Origin: Symbiodinium natans
Taxonomy: Eukaryota; Sar; Dinophyceae; Suessiales; Symbiodiniaceae
NCBI GenBank assembly: GCA_905221605.1
Contig: CAJNDS010000446.1
Span: 627,243 to 691,242 of the forward strand
Length of the DNA: 64,000 nucleotides
Direction: 5' to 3'
This document shows positions 52,580-63,429 of the stretch, piece after piece. How positions within the stretch are numbered: position 1 is the first letter of the stretch; the number at the start of each line of letters is the position of its first letter. The notes beneath the pieces were generated by a model, which saw only the letters and a list, made by a program, of their open reading frames with translations, did no database searches and had not been told where the DNA came from. The position numbers were made by a program, and so were the translations under genes.

Positions 52580-52723
52580 CCCGCCCCCCCCTTCCTGCCC
52601 CCCCCCCCCCCCCGCAGGCGCCCCCCCCCGCCCCCCCCCCCGACCCCCCCCCCCCCGCCACCCCCCCCCCGGCCCCCCCCCCCCCCCCCCCCGGCCCCCC
52701 CCCCCCGCCCCCCCCCCGGCCCG

Positions 52724-52750
<27 letters not shown>
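52580..52750. repeat. C-rich low-complexity tract ending in poly-A
   Basis: About 160 bp of long C-runs interrupted by single G or A, closing with about 16 A. Any open frame here is only low-complexity proline coding. Confidence 0.9.
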
Positions 52751-52754
<4 letters not shown>

Positions 52755-52954
52755 AAAAAACCTAAACCCTAAACCCTCAACCCTAAACTACCCTGCTTTT
52801 CGAAATCTGAGTTTGGACCACCACGCCAAGGTCTTGACCCAAAGCATTCAGCCATTCCAAGGCGGGCCGACAACTGGGACCGGGTCTTGGGGCTGTCAGA
52901 ACCCCAACCGGTGAGGTTGAGGGTTTAGGGTTTAGGGTTTAGAGTTTAGGGTTT

Positions 52955-53188
52955 AGGACCCAGGCTGCCCTTACAAGCCCCCCTTTACACCAAAAAGGGT
53001 GCCGTTTTTATTCCCAGGCTACTCTTTGGGTCTAGACTACAACATTCCGAAGGGGTGCAATGACTTGGTAGCCTAGTGGTACCGGTACCCTTTACCCCTT
53101 TTTTTCGTTTTGGTTATGGGTTCCTCTGTGAAATTTCCAACCCCAAAACGGCTGCCCTTATCAACATATGGCTACTGGGTTACCAAGA
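52955..53188. mobile_element. two adjacent introner-type elements
   Basis: The first ends CAGGCTACTCTTTGGGTCTAG near 53035 after a left GGACCCAGGCTGCCC. The second runs from CTTGGTAGCCTAGTGGTACC (about 53062) to GGCTACTGGGTTACCAAG (about 53188). Confidence 0.6.
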
Positions 53189-54002
53189 TGAACAAGCAAG
53201 CTAGATTGTGCAATGCGAAGTCCTTGCTTACTCCCGTGGTGTCTTTTGCACTTCGCTATCTTCTCGTCCAATCTTGTTCTGCCCGAGTGACCAATGTTTA
53301 TCCCTACGCCTCCGACGCCCTAAATCCCAAACCTAGACGGCAGAAGTATCAATGTCTGTTTTTGCAGGTCTCTACTACGGGGCTTAGGGTTAAGGGTTTA
53401 GGGTCTTGCAATAACATTGAAGGTTTCAGTTCTTATGGTAGCAAGTCGACTCCTGCGATATTCCTAAGTCCTGCCCCCTGCCAGGGCGTCCTCTTGCTGA
53501 TGTGAAGGCTCAGGCAAGCTGGCTTGGGCTTCGGGATCTAGGGTTGATGTTTACGTGTCAAGGGTTTAGGGTTTAGGGTTTAGGGGTAAGGGTTAGGGTG
53601 GCAAAGCAATCAGGAATAGCCTCTAGCCTTTAGGGTTCAGGGTTCAGGGTTCAGGGTTCAGGTTTCAGGGTTCAGGGTTTAGGTTGCAGACGGCATTCAT
53701 TGGGGGCATGTCATTGTGTAGAGCCTGTAAGAGCCCTGCCTGTTGGGCTTGAACCCCCTCCACCCTAAACCCTAAGGCTCTAAGGCTCTAAGGACTCTGA
53801 ATTTAGGGCCCTTTTTGGGCCTAAAGGCCTTCTCATACAAGGTCTTGGGGCTGTTTTGAGCCTAAGGGTAAGCCCTAAACTCTACTTACATAGTATGTAT
53901 GGCCAGTGCTTCAAAGAACTCGTAAACCCTAAAGCCTAAACCCTAAACCCTAAAGCCGAAACCCTAATAAACCCTAAACCCTAAACCCTAAACCAACCAA
54001 AG

Positions 54003-54411
54003 AGGCCCACCTGAGAGAGCTAAGTGGCAGCAGCATCCCTGTGAGCACGCTGAGCTCAAGGTTTCAGGCTTTTTAAGGCCTAGAGGGATAGGGTTTAGGG
54101 TTTAGGGTTTAGGGGTTAGGGGTTAGGGGTTAGGGGTTAGGGATTTAGGGGTTAGGGGTTAGGGGTTAGGGGTTTAGGGCCTAGGGGGGATAGGGTTTAG
54201 ACGCAGCTGAGAGGCCGCGGCAAATTACCATCCGGCGCCGCAGCAGAAGGCGGGATTCATCGACCATTGGGAGCTAGAAGCCTAAACCCCTAAACCCTAA
54301 ACCCTAGAACCCTAAACCCTAAACCCCAAACCCTAGACTCCCCAAACCTTGGGCAGCAACTGCCGAGTCGGGGGCCTGAAAAACCCCAGGATAGAGTCTT
54401 CGTATTCTACG
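54003..54411 (+). CDS. candidate exons of an unidentified gene (53-63 kb)
   Basis: 54003-54060 reads AHLRELSGSSIPVSTLSS and ends at GTTTCAGGG. 54195-54280 is open in two frames, one of which ends in a basic tail RRRSRRRDSSTIGS and TAG. 54357-54411 follows GGGCAG, reads QLPSRGPEKPQDRVFVFY and ends at GTTTAGAG. Good borders, no recognised family. Confidence 0.42.
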
Positions 54412-54954
54412 GTTTAGAGTTTAGGGTTTAGGGTTTAGGGTTTAGGGTTTAGGGTTTAGGGCTTAGGGTTTAGGGTTTAGGGTTACCATTTGGGTTGAAG
54501 GATTTAAGAGGTAGGCCTTCCCATTGGGGTGAGGATCCCTTATAATGACCTACTCATGCAAAGAGGTTATCCCGCAGCCCCATTCGCAGCAGCCTACAAA
54601 CCCTCCCTGAACCCTAAAGCCTCCCTGAAACCTTTCAAGCCTACACATCCTACTATAAGCCTGATAAACCCTATAAACTCTAGGAACCCTACAAGCCCTC
54701 AACCCTAAACCCTTCCTAGACCCCTGGCAGGATCCAGAAAGCAGATCCCCTTAAGGGTTCCTAAGAATGCCCCGATAGTGGTATAGCGTACTTTGTGGGG
54801 ACTCTACTTTTTGGATCCTCGCAGTGGTTTTCGCCTAAGTCGTGAGCCCTTAACCCTCAAGAAGGCCCTCAGAAAGCCCCGTACGACTTTGGGAATGATA
54901 TGGGGATGATTCTACGGTTGCATGGACCAGTGGGAGAAGAATCCCTTAAATGGT

Positions 54955-55086
54955 ACCCCTAAACCCTAAACCCTAAACCCAAAGGCTAAACCCTAAACCC
55001 TAAACCCTAAACCCTAAACCCTAAACCCTAAACCCTAAACCCTAAACCCTAAACCCTAAACCCTAAACCCTAAACCCTAAACCCTG
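54955..55086. repeat. C-rich telomere array
   Basis: About 18 CCCTAAA units with one interruption, then an exon candidate at 55105-55183 and a G-rich array from 55185. Confidence 0.95.
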
Positions 55087-55104
55087 TACTGGTTCTCTCC
55101 TAGA

Positions 55105-55183
55105 GTCGAGACTAGTCCAGTCTCAGCGGGTTCGGCTGTTTCGCAGGCGGAGCACGCCGGAGGTCAGCAGCACCTTGGGCTGA
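55105..55183 (+). CDS. candidate exon, frame uncertain
   Basis: Between a C-rich and a G-rich telomere array. One frame reads ETSPVSAGSAVSQAEHAGGQ, another reads VQSQRVRLFRRRSTPEVSST and then stops. Either could be real. Confidence 0.33.
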
Positions 55184-55349
55184 AGTTTAGGGTTTAGGGT
55201 TTAGGGTTTAGGCTTCAGGGTTCAGGGTTCAGGGTTGAGGGTTCGGTTTAGGGTTTAGGTCTTCTTTGGGAGGGCTAAAGGAACCGTAAAACTGGGGTCA
55301 TCTACCCTATATAATTATCATTCTTTTTCAATAGTTGCGGATTTCTTTG

Positions 55350-55499
55350 GGGGCCAAATGAACCCTAAAACAAGGGTCACACTATACCACTACGAGGACG
55401 AGTCCTATTAAGGTAATATGAACCATAAACTGACCATAAACCCTAAACCCTAAATCCTAAACCCTAAACCCGTTATTAAGGTTCATTTGGTCCCCTAGG
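55350..55499 (+). mobile_element. introner-type element, same ends as transporter intron 8
   Basis: GGGGGCCAAATGAACCCT at the left, AAGGTTCATTTGGTCCCCTAG at the right, with a CCCTAAA array next to the right end. Confidence 0.65.
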
Positions 55500-55999
55500 T
55501 TGGCCTGTACAATTTTCAGGCGTTGTAAGCTTAGAGTTTAGAGTTTAGGGGTTTGGGTTTAGTCTTCCCTAAACCCTACACCCAAAACCTTAAACCCTAA
55601 ACCTTAAACCCTGAGGGTATGCCCAAGGGGTACGTTGAAAGTTTCTTAAGCCAAAAGCACATGGAGGCTGAAGGGGTTTAGGGCATACGTTTTTTTTGTC
55701 GTTTTGTGGTTGAGGGCTTAAGGGACGAAGAAAAGGTTCCTTGCCGCCAAGCTCGCCCTTGTCAGAAGTAGCCAGTCCGCAGAGTTTGTATCTGTAGTTA
55801 GGGGTCTTGTGCTTTTTTTCCATTCCGCAACCCCCAACCCTTTTATTGTGTACATTGTGGGGGGGTTAGGGTTCAGGGTAACCTGCAAAGCGTTGCGGGT
55901 TTCTCAGGTCATAGGTGTCCTCTTGGTAGATGACTAGGTAGAGCCTGTAACCTTTTGGGGTATATACTTAGTATATATATATATTATACACTCCTACCA

Positions 56000-56165
56000 C
56001 CATTGAAAGGTTAACCTCTTCTGGCCCAGGATACTCAGCAAAAAGGCTTGTAGATCTCAAGCTACGAAGAACCGGTGCCAAAAGTCCTCGCGCACGCACG
56101 AGTTGCTCGGTGGGCTTCTTCTGGGAGATTCGTGGCGTCGGGGCCATACTCAAGGCATCATTTCA
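56000..56165 (+). CDS. open frame after an introner-like 3' end
   Basis: A segment after TCTGGCCCAGGATACTCAGC (a string shared with 60.81 and 63.04 kb just before candidate exons). It stays open and reads KLRRTGAKSPRARTSCSVGF then FWEIRGVGAILKA. Unidentified. Confidence 0.3.
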
Positions 56166-56235
56166 TATGCCATCGTGGAACTCGTGCCTAAACCCTAAAC
56201 CCTAAACCCTAAACCCTAAACCCTAAACCCAGACA

Positions 56236-56427
56236 ACATGAGGGATGTCAGCCCTCGTGCAGCTTGGCGGGCAGAGACGTGGAGCGATGCCGAGCTCTTG
56301 GCAGAAATGTTGGAGTTACATGGGCATGTACTCGCCAATTTTCGAGGCACCCTTCGTGGACATCCATGCTTCCTGCATTGACTGGCTGCACTGCTGTGAC
56401 CTTGCTGTGAATGGCACCACGCTGTAG
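56236..56427 (+). CDS. decayed coding segment, possibly from a transposable element
   Basis: One + frame reads AAWRAETWSDAELLAEMLEL, then HGHVLANF. Another frame further on reads EAPFVDIHASCIDWLHCCDL and stops after NGTTL. The text changes frame in the middle, as in a broken gene. The DWLHCCDL string reminds me of repeated dinoflagellate element proteins, but I cannot verify that. Confidence 0.33.
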
Positions 56428-56541
56428 AACCCGGAGAGCATCACTCTCCAGAACCATGAATCCCTAAAGCCACAGACAACATCTTGTACCCTAAGCCCTA
56501 AACCCTAAACCCGAAGCCCCTGCATGGGCCCGAATCATAAG

Positions 56542-56604
56542 GTCCGGCGGAAAAGACAAGCGGTGCAGCAGCCCACTGCTCAGTTCTGGGCGGCCTTCCT
56601 AAGG
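56542..56604 (+). CDS. candidate exon, 21 codons
   Basis: After ATAAG the frame reads VRRKRQAVQQPTAQFWAAFL and ends in phase at GGTTTAGGG. Unidentified, with good borders. Confidence 0.42.
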
Positions 56605-56659
56605 GTTTAGGGTTTAGGGTTTGGGGTTTAGGGTTTGTGGTTTAGGGTTTAGGGTTTAG

Positions 56660-56804
56660 GGGTAGTTACACGGGCCCTTAATATGGTTCCTTACCTCCCT
56701 TAAAGGGTTCTGACGTATGGGCCCTTGGGTTGTTTTGGGTATACGGGGGGGTATATAAGGGGTGCCCTGGTAAGGGCCCATACCAAGGGACCATGTAACT
56801 ACCC
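56660..56804. mobile_element. family C element, intact
   Basis: Best copy: GGGTAGTTACACGGGCCCTT at the left and GGGACCATGTAACTACCC at the right. The inner GTATATAAGGGG resembles a TATA-like box, but I have no evidence for promoter activity. Confidence 0.75.
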
Positions 56805-57116
56805 TAGCCTTACCAGCCCAAAGCCCTAGACCCGAAGCCCTCGTTCCTGTAGATGTAAAAAATTAGACTTCGTAGAGTTCAGGTTTCTCAAGCATGTATA
56901 TAAAAAATGTATGTACATATATATATATATATATATATATAGATGTACACACTAGCAGAATACATTTTCGCACTATGTAGTAAAGTATACTGAAACGAAA
57001 TACGAAACGATATAGTATAATATCATATCGAATACATGCATACATTGACAAGCATGCATATTGCTTAAGAACACCCCTCACAAAGTAAAGATAAGAATGC
57101 CTATATTACCCTGATA

Positions 57117-57325
57117 AGTTGGGATGTTCCCCCTTATACCAAGTCCTTCATGGGATTGTAGTACCCCGTGTTACAATCCCTACTAAGAACTGATAGTATA
57201 AGGGGGAACATCCCAACTTCTGAACCCTAAACCCCAAACCCTAAGCCCGTAAGAACATGTCTTGGGGTTTGGGGTCCCAAGCCCCTACTAAGAACTGTTA
57301 GTATAAGGGGGAACATCCCAACTTA
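57117..57325. mobile_element. family B element plus extra right half
   Basis: A near-perfect copy at 57117-57220 (AGTTGGGATGTTCCCCCTTA to GGGGGAACATCCCAACTT). It is followed by a second right-end copy at about 57285-57325, generated with the adjacent tandem repeat. Confidence 0.75.
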
Positions 57326-57489
57326 TGAACCCTAAACCCCAAACCCTAAGCCCCTAAGAACATGTCTTGGGGTTGGGGGTCCCCTAAACCCCAAACCCTA
57401 AGCCCCTAAGAACATGTCTTGGGGTTTGGGGTCCCCTAAACCCCAAACCCTAAGCCTGTAAGAACATGTCTTGGGGTTTGGGGTCCCAA
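57226..57489. repeat. tandem hairpin repeat, four copies
   Basis: Unit of about 55-75 bp: CCCCAAACCCTAAGCCC, then AAGAACATGTCTTGGGGTTT and GGGGTCC. Each unit can fold on itself because CCCCAAACCC pairs with GGGTTTGGGG. The first copy includes the right end of a family B element. Confidence 0.8.
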
Positions 57490-57917
57490 GCTTGGCCCAA
57501 AGACCAAATTGTAGAAGGCCTCGCGTGGGGTCTCAGGGTTGTGAACCCTAAACCCTGGAGCCTAAGAGGGGTGTAGGGTTTTTAGGGTATAGGGTTTTAA
57601 GGTTTAGTTTAGGGTTTAGGGTTTAGGGTTTAGGGTTTAGGGTTTAGGGTTTAGGGTTTAGGGTTTAGGGTTTAGGGTATAGGGTTTCAGGTTTAGTTGG
57701 GGTTTAGGGTTTGGGGTTTGGGGTTTAGGGTCCTTCACCCTGGAAGCGCTATAAACCGGTTGGGCACGTTTGCGTTTCGTCTCGTTTTGAACGTCTTGGT
57801 TACACACCAAGGCCTTCTGCTCATCATAACCCCAAACCCTAAACCCTAAACCCTAAACCCTAAACCCTAAACCCTAAACCCTAAACCCTAAACCCAAAGT
57901 CTCCATGAGCATCCCAG

Positions 57918-58306
57918 CACCCCGAACCCCCGGCTGAACTCCTTGGTGCGCGAAGATGTGGAAAAGTTTGGAGTTTAGGGTTTGGGGTTTTGCGTTTGGG
58001 GTTTGACTTGGAGTCTCAGGATTTGGGGCTTAGGACCCTTCGGGGTTAGGGTTTGGGGTTTAGCGTTTGGAGTTTAAAGATGTAGCCTTAGGGCTTATGA
58101 CCCTGAACCCTGAACCCAAGTCCTTCCGCGGCAATCGCTTCCCAACCCTAAGCATTAACCCCTAAACCCTAAACCCTACACCCTAAACCCAAGGCGATTC
58201 CAGTAAAAAAAAACACCCTAAACCCTTAACCCTAAACCCTAAATCTCAGGCCACCCCGCTTGTCAGAAGCTGCACCTGCACGGGGACTGCTGTCCCACAC
58301 CCTCAG
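57918..58306 (+). CDS. candidate exons with a GDCCPT motif
   Basis: 57918-57972 follows CCCAG, reads TPNPRLNSLVREDVEKFG and ends at GTTTAGGG. 58250-58306 follows CTCAG and in one frame reads CQKLHLHGDCCPTPSG. From memory, Cys-rich strings of the GDCCPT type are common in dinoflagellate predicted proteins. The other frame is also open. Family not established. Confidence 0.42.
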
Positions 58307-59036
58307 GTGGGTCCCATCGCCTGCTTAGGGTTTAGGGTTTGGGTTTAGGGTTTAGGGTTCAGGGTTCAGGGTTCAGGGTTCAGGGTTCAGGGTTTAGGGT
58401 TTAGGGTTTAGGGTTTAGGGTTTAGGGTTCCGGGTTTAGGGAACCGGGTTTAGGGTTTAGGGTTTTGGGTTTTCACAATTACGTGCTGCGAACTGGATTG
58501 TGCATTTACCGGGTGGGCGTGCTTAACTATACGTTTAAATTAGGCCCCACAAGCCTTGTGCCCTAAGCTCCCCGAAGCCTGGCTCACTGAATGCTAGGCG
58601 CCGGAATGTTTTACATCCCTTCGCCCGATGCCCTAAACCCTAAACCCTAAACCCTAAACCCTGAGCCCTGAGCAGGCCAACATCCCTTAGCCCGAAGCCC
58701 TCAACCCTAGAATGCACCCGCCCCCTCGCCGCCCCCCAACCCTCCTTGAGCAGAATCCCGCAAGGAGGTCCACCTAAACCCTAAACCCTAACCCTAAACC
58801 CTAAATCCTACCCCCCTAGACCCTAAGCCCTAAACCCAAAGGTTTGGGATTGCGGGTTTAGGGTTCAGGGTTCAGGGAAGGGGCCCAAAGCTGCCCGCCT
58901 TGCGTGGGTCCTGTAAGGCCTCGTGCCGGACATGCGGCACCTTAAGCTAACCCTAAACCCTAAACCCTGAGCCCTAAACCCTAAACCCTAAGCCCTAAGC
59001 CCTAAACCCTAAACCCTAAACCCTAAACCTCGCCAG

Positions 59037-59138
59037 GTGCGATGCTGGGATGCTGCCCGGGCCTCGCAGACTTGCGGCCTGAAAAAACCCTCCGAAGCTT
59101 ACGGATCCCACAAGCATCAGGGCTTCAAGTTTACCTAA
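59037..59138 (+). CDS. candidate exon, 33 codons to a stop
   Basis: After CGCCAG the frame reads VRCWDAARASQTCGLKKPSE, then AYGSHKHQGFKFT and TAA. Strongly protein-like. No GT donor precedes the stop, so this may be a terminal exon. Family not recognised. Confidence 0.45.
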   Translation: MRCWDAARASQTCGLKKPSEAYGSHKHQGFKFT

Positions 59139-59192
59139 ACCGCATAAACCCTAAACCCTAAAACCTAAACCCCCAACCCTACAACTAAACCT

Positions 59193-59234
59193 TCCCCCAA
59201 GCGCTCCGAGGCTAGCTCCTCAATCGCTGCCGCG
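59193..59234 (+). CDS. candidate short terminal segment
   Basis: Reads PKRSEASSSIAAA and TGA after CTTCCC. Plausible as a C-terminal tail, otherwise unsupported. Confidence 0.22.
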
Positions 59235-59264
59235 TGAGAACGCTCAAATCCTCATCCAGACTTG

Positions 59265-59342
59265 GTTGGGATGTCCTTAATGGGGGTAGAATAGGGGGTA
59301 CTATACTCCCTATTAAGGGCTATTAGTATAAGGGGGAACATC
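59265..59342. mobile_element. family B element, shortened left end
   Basis: GTTGGGATGTCCTTAATGGG at the left, AGTATAAGGGGGAACATCC at the right. The left arm lacks its middle. Confidence 0.65.
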
Positions 59343-59994
59343 CGAAAGACTTGGGTTTTTATTAGTATGGGTGCGGTCGGTTAGCTTTCCGCATAAGCAC
59401 CGCCAGAAACCGTATGGGCTCTAAATCGGTTATGCGGGAAGCCCTTGAAGGCCCAAGTATATACTACATAGCACCCTCAACCCTGGTTTAGGGTTAAGGG
59501 TTTAGGATTTAGGGTTGAGGGTTTTGGTTTGTGCCGTATAGAGTGCTTAGAGCTTGGGGTCATAAGAGGGTCTAGGGTTCAGGGTTTCAAACGTTGAGGT
59601 GTTTAGGGTCTAGGGTTCGGGCAGCTCTGTGTGTGTGTGTTTAGGATTCAGGGTTTAGGGTTTAGGGTTTAGGGTTTCGGGTTTTTTGTTTTATTGTTTT
59701 GAAGTGATCACCTAAGTAACCCCTATAGGGTTTAGGGTTAAGGGCGAGCAAGCCTCCTCAAACCCTAAACCCAAGATTCCGAAACCCCAAGCCCTAAACC
59801 CAAGCTTCCTAAAACCTTAGCCCTAAACCCCGAGAGCCCTGAACCCTAGACTCCCTAGACAAGCCTTGGATCTTCAGGGTTTAAGGTTCAAGGCTTAGGG
59901 TTTATGGCTTGGGGCTTAGGGTACGGTTTCTGTGGTTTAGGGCCTAGTCGTTGGGTTTGGGGGGGCCCGGCAGTCCAAACGCCCTGGCGGCAGA

Positions 59995-60105
59995 TAACCC
60001 TGAACACGTAGAGGTGCACGACTGTTTGCTTCAGAACCCACCAGAAATAAAACACATTATCTGTCTTGATTTTTTTTGGGCGGGGGTTCTTCAGCAATTA
60101 GTAGC
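59995..60105. mobile_element. family G element
   Basis: Contains TTGCTTCAGAACCC on the left and GGGGGTTCTTCAGCAATTAG on the right. Confidence 0.5.
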
Positions 60106-60217
60106 CCTAAACCCTAAGCCCTAAACCCTAAACCCCAAACCCCAAACCCTAAACCCTAAAACCCTAAGCACGTTCAGAGTTGAGGGTACTTAGAACCTTA
60201 GATGCCAGAGCCTGCAG

Positions 60218-60301
60218 ATGTCGGGCGTGGCAACTTGTGATTTTTGTTTTCCTGCCTCGAGCTCGCTGCTGAAGACTGGAGGCCCTGTAAAGCCCAATTG
60301 A
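60218..60301 (+). CDS. candidate exon to a stop
   Basis: After CCTGCAG the frame reads MSGVATCDFCFPASSSLLKT and GGPVKPN, then TGA. A CxxC pair is present. Family not recognised. Confidence 0.3.
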   Translation: MSGVATCDFCFPASSSLLKTGGPVKPN

Positions 60302-60321
60302 GGGTTGAGGGTTCAGGGTTA

Positions 60322-60397
60322 AGGACCCAGAGCCGACCCTCATTCCCTTTCTTTGAAGTTTGGGCTCCCTTAGAAGCTCCTTCAAACCAAGAAGGGT
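60322..60397. mobile_element. introner-type element (E family), partial
   Basis: AAGGACCCAGAGCCGACCCT, then CATTCCCTTTCTTTGAAG and AAGAAGGGTACCCCC. The right end is replaced by a CCCTAAA array. Confidence 0.5.
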
Positions 60398-60839
60398 ACC
60401 CCCTAAACCCTAAAGCCTAAACCCAGGTTCTTGCTGGGTCGAGATGACTGAAACATTAGGTTGATCTTTAAGCAGAGCTTGGCGGGTTCGGGGTTTCGGG
60501 CTTCTTTAGGGCTTTAAGGCTTTAGGGCATTGGGGCTTTAGGGCTTTGGGGCTTAGGGCTTAGGGCTTTAGGGCTTTAGGGCTTTAGGGCTTTAGGGCTA
60601 AGGGCTTCTGGTTTAGGGTTTAGGGTTCTATCAATAAGCCGTTCAGCCCCAGAGCTCATGAAGCCCTTCACCCTAAGCCTTCAGCCCTAAACCCTAAGCC
60701 CTAAGCCCTAAGCCCTAAACCCTAAGCCCTACACCCTAAACCCTAAACCCTAAGCCCTAAACCCTAAACCCTAAACCCTAAAACAAACAAAAAGAAAGGC
60801 CAACCTTTCTTGGGCCAGGGTATTCAGCGCCTTACTGTA

Positions 60840-60939
60840 GGTTCTTAGTAGGGAATGAGGGGATGAGGTTCCCTATATAATCCTTGAAAGGGTATATATA
60901 GGGCCCTACTGTACTTCCCTTGTTCCCTGCTAAGAACCA
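60840..60939. mobile_element. family D element, second copy
   Basis: GGTTCTTAGTAGGGAATGAG at the left, CCCTGCTAAGAACCAG at the right, with the same GGTATATATAGGG centre as the copy at 40.4 kb. Confidence 0.75.
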
Positions 60940-61074
60940 GGGGTCGTACTGTAGGTTCTCGTCCAGAAACTCCCTCCAGGATCCCTAAACCCTAAACCCT
61001 AAACCCTAAGCCCTGAACCCTAAACCCTAAACCCTAAACCCTACACCCTAGACCTGCACGAAAGTAGGCTTCAG

Positions 61075-61115
61075 GCTCTTGAGCCTGACTTCCTCCTTGG
61101 GGTCCTGCAGTTTGG
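61075..61115 (+). CDS. candidate small exon
   Basis: After CTTCAG reads ALEPDFLLGVLQ, flanked by a C-rich array to the left and a G-rich array to the right. Too short to identify. Confidence 0.28.
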
Positions 61116-61740
61116 GCTTAGGGTTTAGAGTTTAGGGTTTAGGGTTCAGGGTTCAGGGTTCAGGGTTTAGTTCCTGGATACCCTCAACCCTACAAACCCT
61201 GAACCCTATAAGACTTAGACCCTAAACCCCAATCCTAGAACCCTAAACCCAATCAATAAGCCCGAGGCCCAGCCCTAAACCCCAATCCCTAATCCCTAAA
61301 CCCTAAACCCTAAACCCTAAACCCTACCCAGCAGCTGGGCGTCCACGAGCACGCTGCGGGGACTCGCTTACCGTAGTCTGACGGCCAGGGGCCTCCGGTC
61401 CAAAAAACATTTAGGGTGTTGGGATTGGGGTTTAGGGCTTAGGGTTTAGGGTTTAGGGTTTAGGGCTTGGGGCTTAGGGCTTAGGGTTTAGGGTTTCGGG
61501 TTTAAGGCGTCAAGCTTCTGAGGTTGGGTTGCAGTTGTGATTTTACGGTTTCGGTATTAGCATTTGGGGCTTAGGAGTTAGCCTAGGAATATAAATGTTT
61601 TGGGCTAAGGGCTTAATCGGGTAACGAAAAACAAATTAGGATGCAGGGCTTCTGTTCTGAAGGCGTTGCAAATTTTCAAGAACCCTAAACCCCAAACCCT
61701 AAACCCGAAACCCTAAACTCTAAACCCTAAACTCCAGCAG

Positions 61741-61801
61741 GAGACATATCTATCAACCAGGACAGGCCTGGGTGATCCTCAATATACACCCCCGGCCCTG
61801 G
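61741..61801 (+). CDS. candidate small exon
   Basis: After CAGCAG reads ETYLSTRTGLGDPQYTPPAL up to GGTTTAGGGG. A second frame is also open. Unidentified. Confidence 0.3.
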
Positions 61802-62511
61802 TTTAGGGGTTGAAGGGTTCCTACACGGTAGGCTGCAACCCTAAACCCTAAACCCTAAATTCTAAACCCCAAACCCTAAACCCTAAACCCGAGTTGGGCT
61901 CTGACCATATGCCCTAAACCCTAAACGCCAGCCCTAAACCCTCAACCCTAAACGTGAACACCAAACCCCTAAAGCTCGGACCCTTAGTACGCTTTGCATC
62001 GTCCGAAACCCGAACTAACACCCCCAAGCCATCTAAAACACGACGCCCTTAAACCCCAAACCCCAATCCTAAACCCTAAACCCTAGAAACCCTAAACCCT
62101 ATAAGCCCAATCCCTATAAAACCTGCTTCAACTACAAACCCTAAACCCTGAACCCTGAACCTTAAACCCTAAACCCTCAACCCCCCGAGACCCTAAACCC
62201 TAAACCCTAAACCCTAAACCTAAACCCTAAACCCTACACCCTAAACCCTAAACCCTAAACCCCACACCTCGATCCGAAGCCCTTCACCTGAACCTCAAGC
62301 CCAGAGATGCCCGAAGCCCTGCACCCTAGCCCTAAACCCTAAACCCTAGACCATAAACCCTAAACCCCAAACCCCAAACCCCAAACCCTAAACCCTAAAC
62401 CCTAAACCCTCAACCCTCAACCCTAAACCCCAAACCCCAAACCCCAAACCCTAAACCCTAAACCCTAAACCCTAAACCCTAAACCCCACCACCTCGGCTC
62501 CTGGTCTACAG

Positions 62512-62576
62512 GACGTCCTCGACCTTCGGTCAGCGGGCTGGCTGGACAACAAGGTGGTGGACTGCTCAGACCCAGG
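62512..62576 (+). CDS. candidate exon with MIF4G-like string
   Basis: After GTCTACAG reads DVLDLRSAGWLDNKVVDCSD, then a G-rich array. The DVxDLR..W pattern is found near the end of the MIF4G domain of eIF4G-type proteins. With only about 20 residues this is a suggestion, not an identification. Confidence 0.38.
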
Positions 62577-62869
62577 GATACTTAGGGTTTAGGGTTTAGG
62601 GTTTAGGGTTTAGGGTTTAGGATTCAGGAATCAGGGTTTAGGGCTTGAGGGTCTAGAGGTTTAGTTTTTTGTTTGATTGCGGGCCTGTTGCATCTTTAGT
62701 TCTTTAAAGCCTTTCTTTTCAGGCAGCATCAGGGCAGGTTCTGTTGGAGAGTTGGTGGGTTTTTGTTGTTGGCATTTTTGAGTTCTGATGTCGTGTAGGA
62801 GTTTAGGGTTCTTTAGGTTTCGTTTGGCGTTTACTTGGTGGCTGATAGGTAACCTTCAACCTTTTGGTG

Positions 62870-62968
62870 AATATGTTCCCCCTTGTACTACCAGTCCTTA
62901 ATAGGGATTTTAATCCGGGGTACTATAATTCCTATGAAGGACTGCTCGTATAGGGGGGAACATCCCAA
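62870..62968. mobile_element. family B element
   Basis: AATATGTTCCCCCTTGTACT at the left and TATAGGGGGGAACATCCCAA at the right around a GGGGTACTATAAT centre. Confidence 0.7.
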
Positions 62969-63050
62969 CCCGTCCCAACCCTGAACCCCAAACCCTAAAC
63001 CCCAAACCCCAAACCCTAAACCCCAAACCTTTCTGGGCCAGGGTACTCAG

Positions 63051-63409
63051 CAACTGAGTTTGTCGGGACCCTGAGTCCACTAAAGCCCCCTGAGGAGCCT
63101 AGAGCTAGGGTTTAGGGTTTAGGGTGTGTTACGTTCTGGGTTGCTCGCTAGGCTCCGGGGCCTCACCTTATTTTTTATAACCGGCCCCTCTGCCCGGGTC
63201 GCTCGCAACATCGCGTGGCGGTAAGCCCACCCCAAGCCACCCGGCATATCTATTTTTAGGGTTTAGTTCCTAAAGTCTTGTTTTGCTTTTTCCAGCGAGG
63301 GCATGCTGTGCCCCTGCGCGCGCTGTTTCTGCACCGTCCCGATCTGAGCCTCGCTGAGGCAGGGCTGCAAAGATGTGAAGTTGTGGAAAACGCTGCCCCT
63401 AGGCTGTGA
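63051..63409 (+). CDS. candidate last exons of the 53-63 kb gene
   Basis: About 63051-63112 follows GGTACTCAG, reads TEFVGTLSPLKPPEEPRA and ends at GGTTTAGGG. 63296-63409 follows a good polypyrimidine tract (TTTTGCTTTTTCCAG), reads GHAVPLRALFLHRPDLSLAE, then AGLQRCEVVENAAPRL, and ends in TGA. The latter is the best acceptor and terminal exon in this region. Family not recognised. Confidence 0.5.
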
Positions 63410-63429
63410 AAGGTCGGGGGGATAGCCCT

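Noticed and set aside
52514-52772. Proline-rich open frames of 67-83 codons
   Set aside because: Produced by the C-rich tract.
53110-53505. 131-codon open frame
   Set aside because: It starts within an inverted-repeat element and runs through telomere-derived text (SDALNPKPR). No family resemblance.
56725-56765. TATA-like GTATATAAGGGG as a promoter
   Set aside because: It is part of the inverted-repeat element family C, and no gene start follows.
57225-57490. CRISPR-like array
   Set aside because: Units are adjacent tandem hairpins without distinct spacers, and the sequence is clearly eukaryotic.
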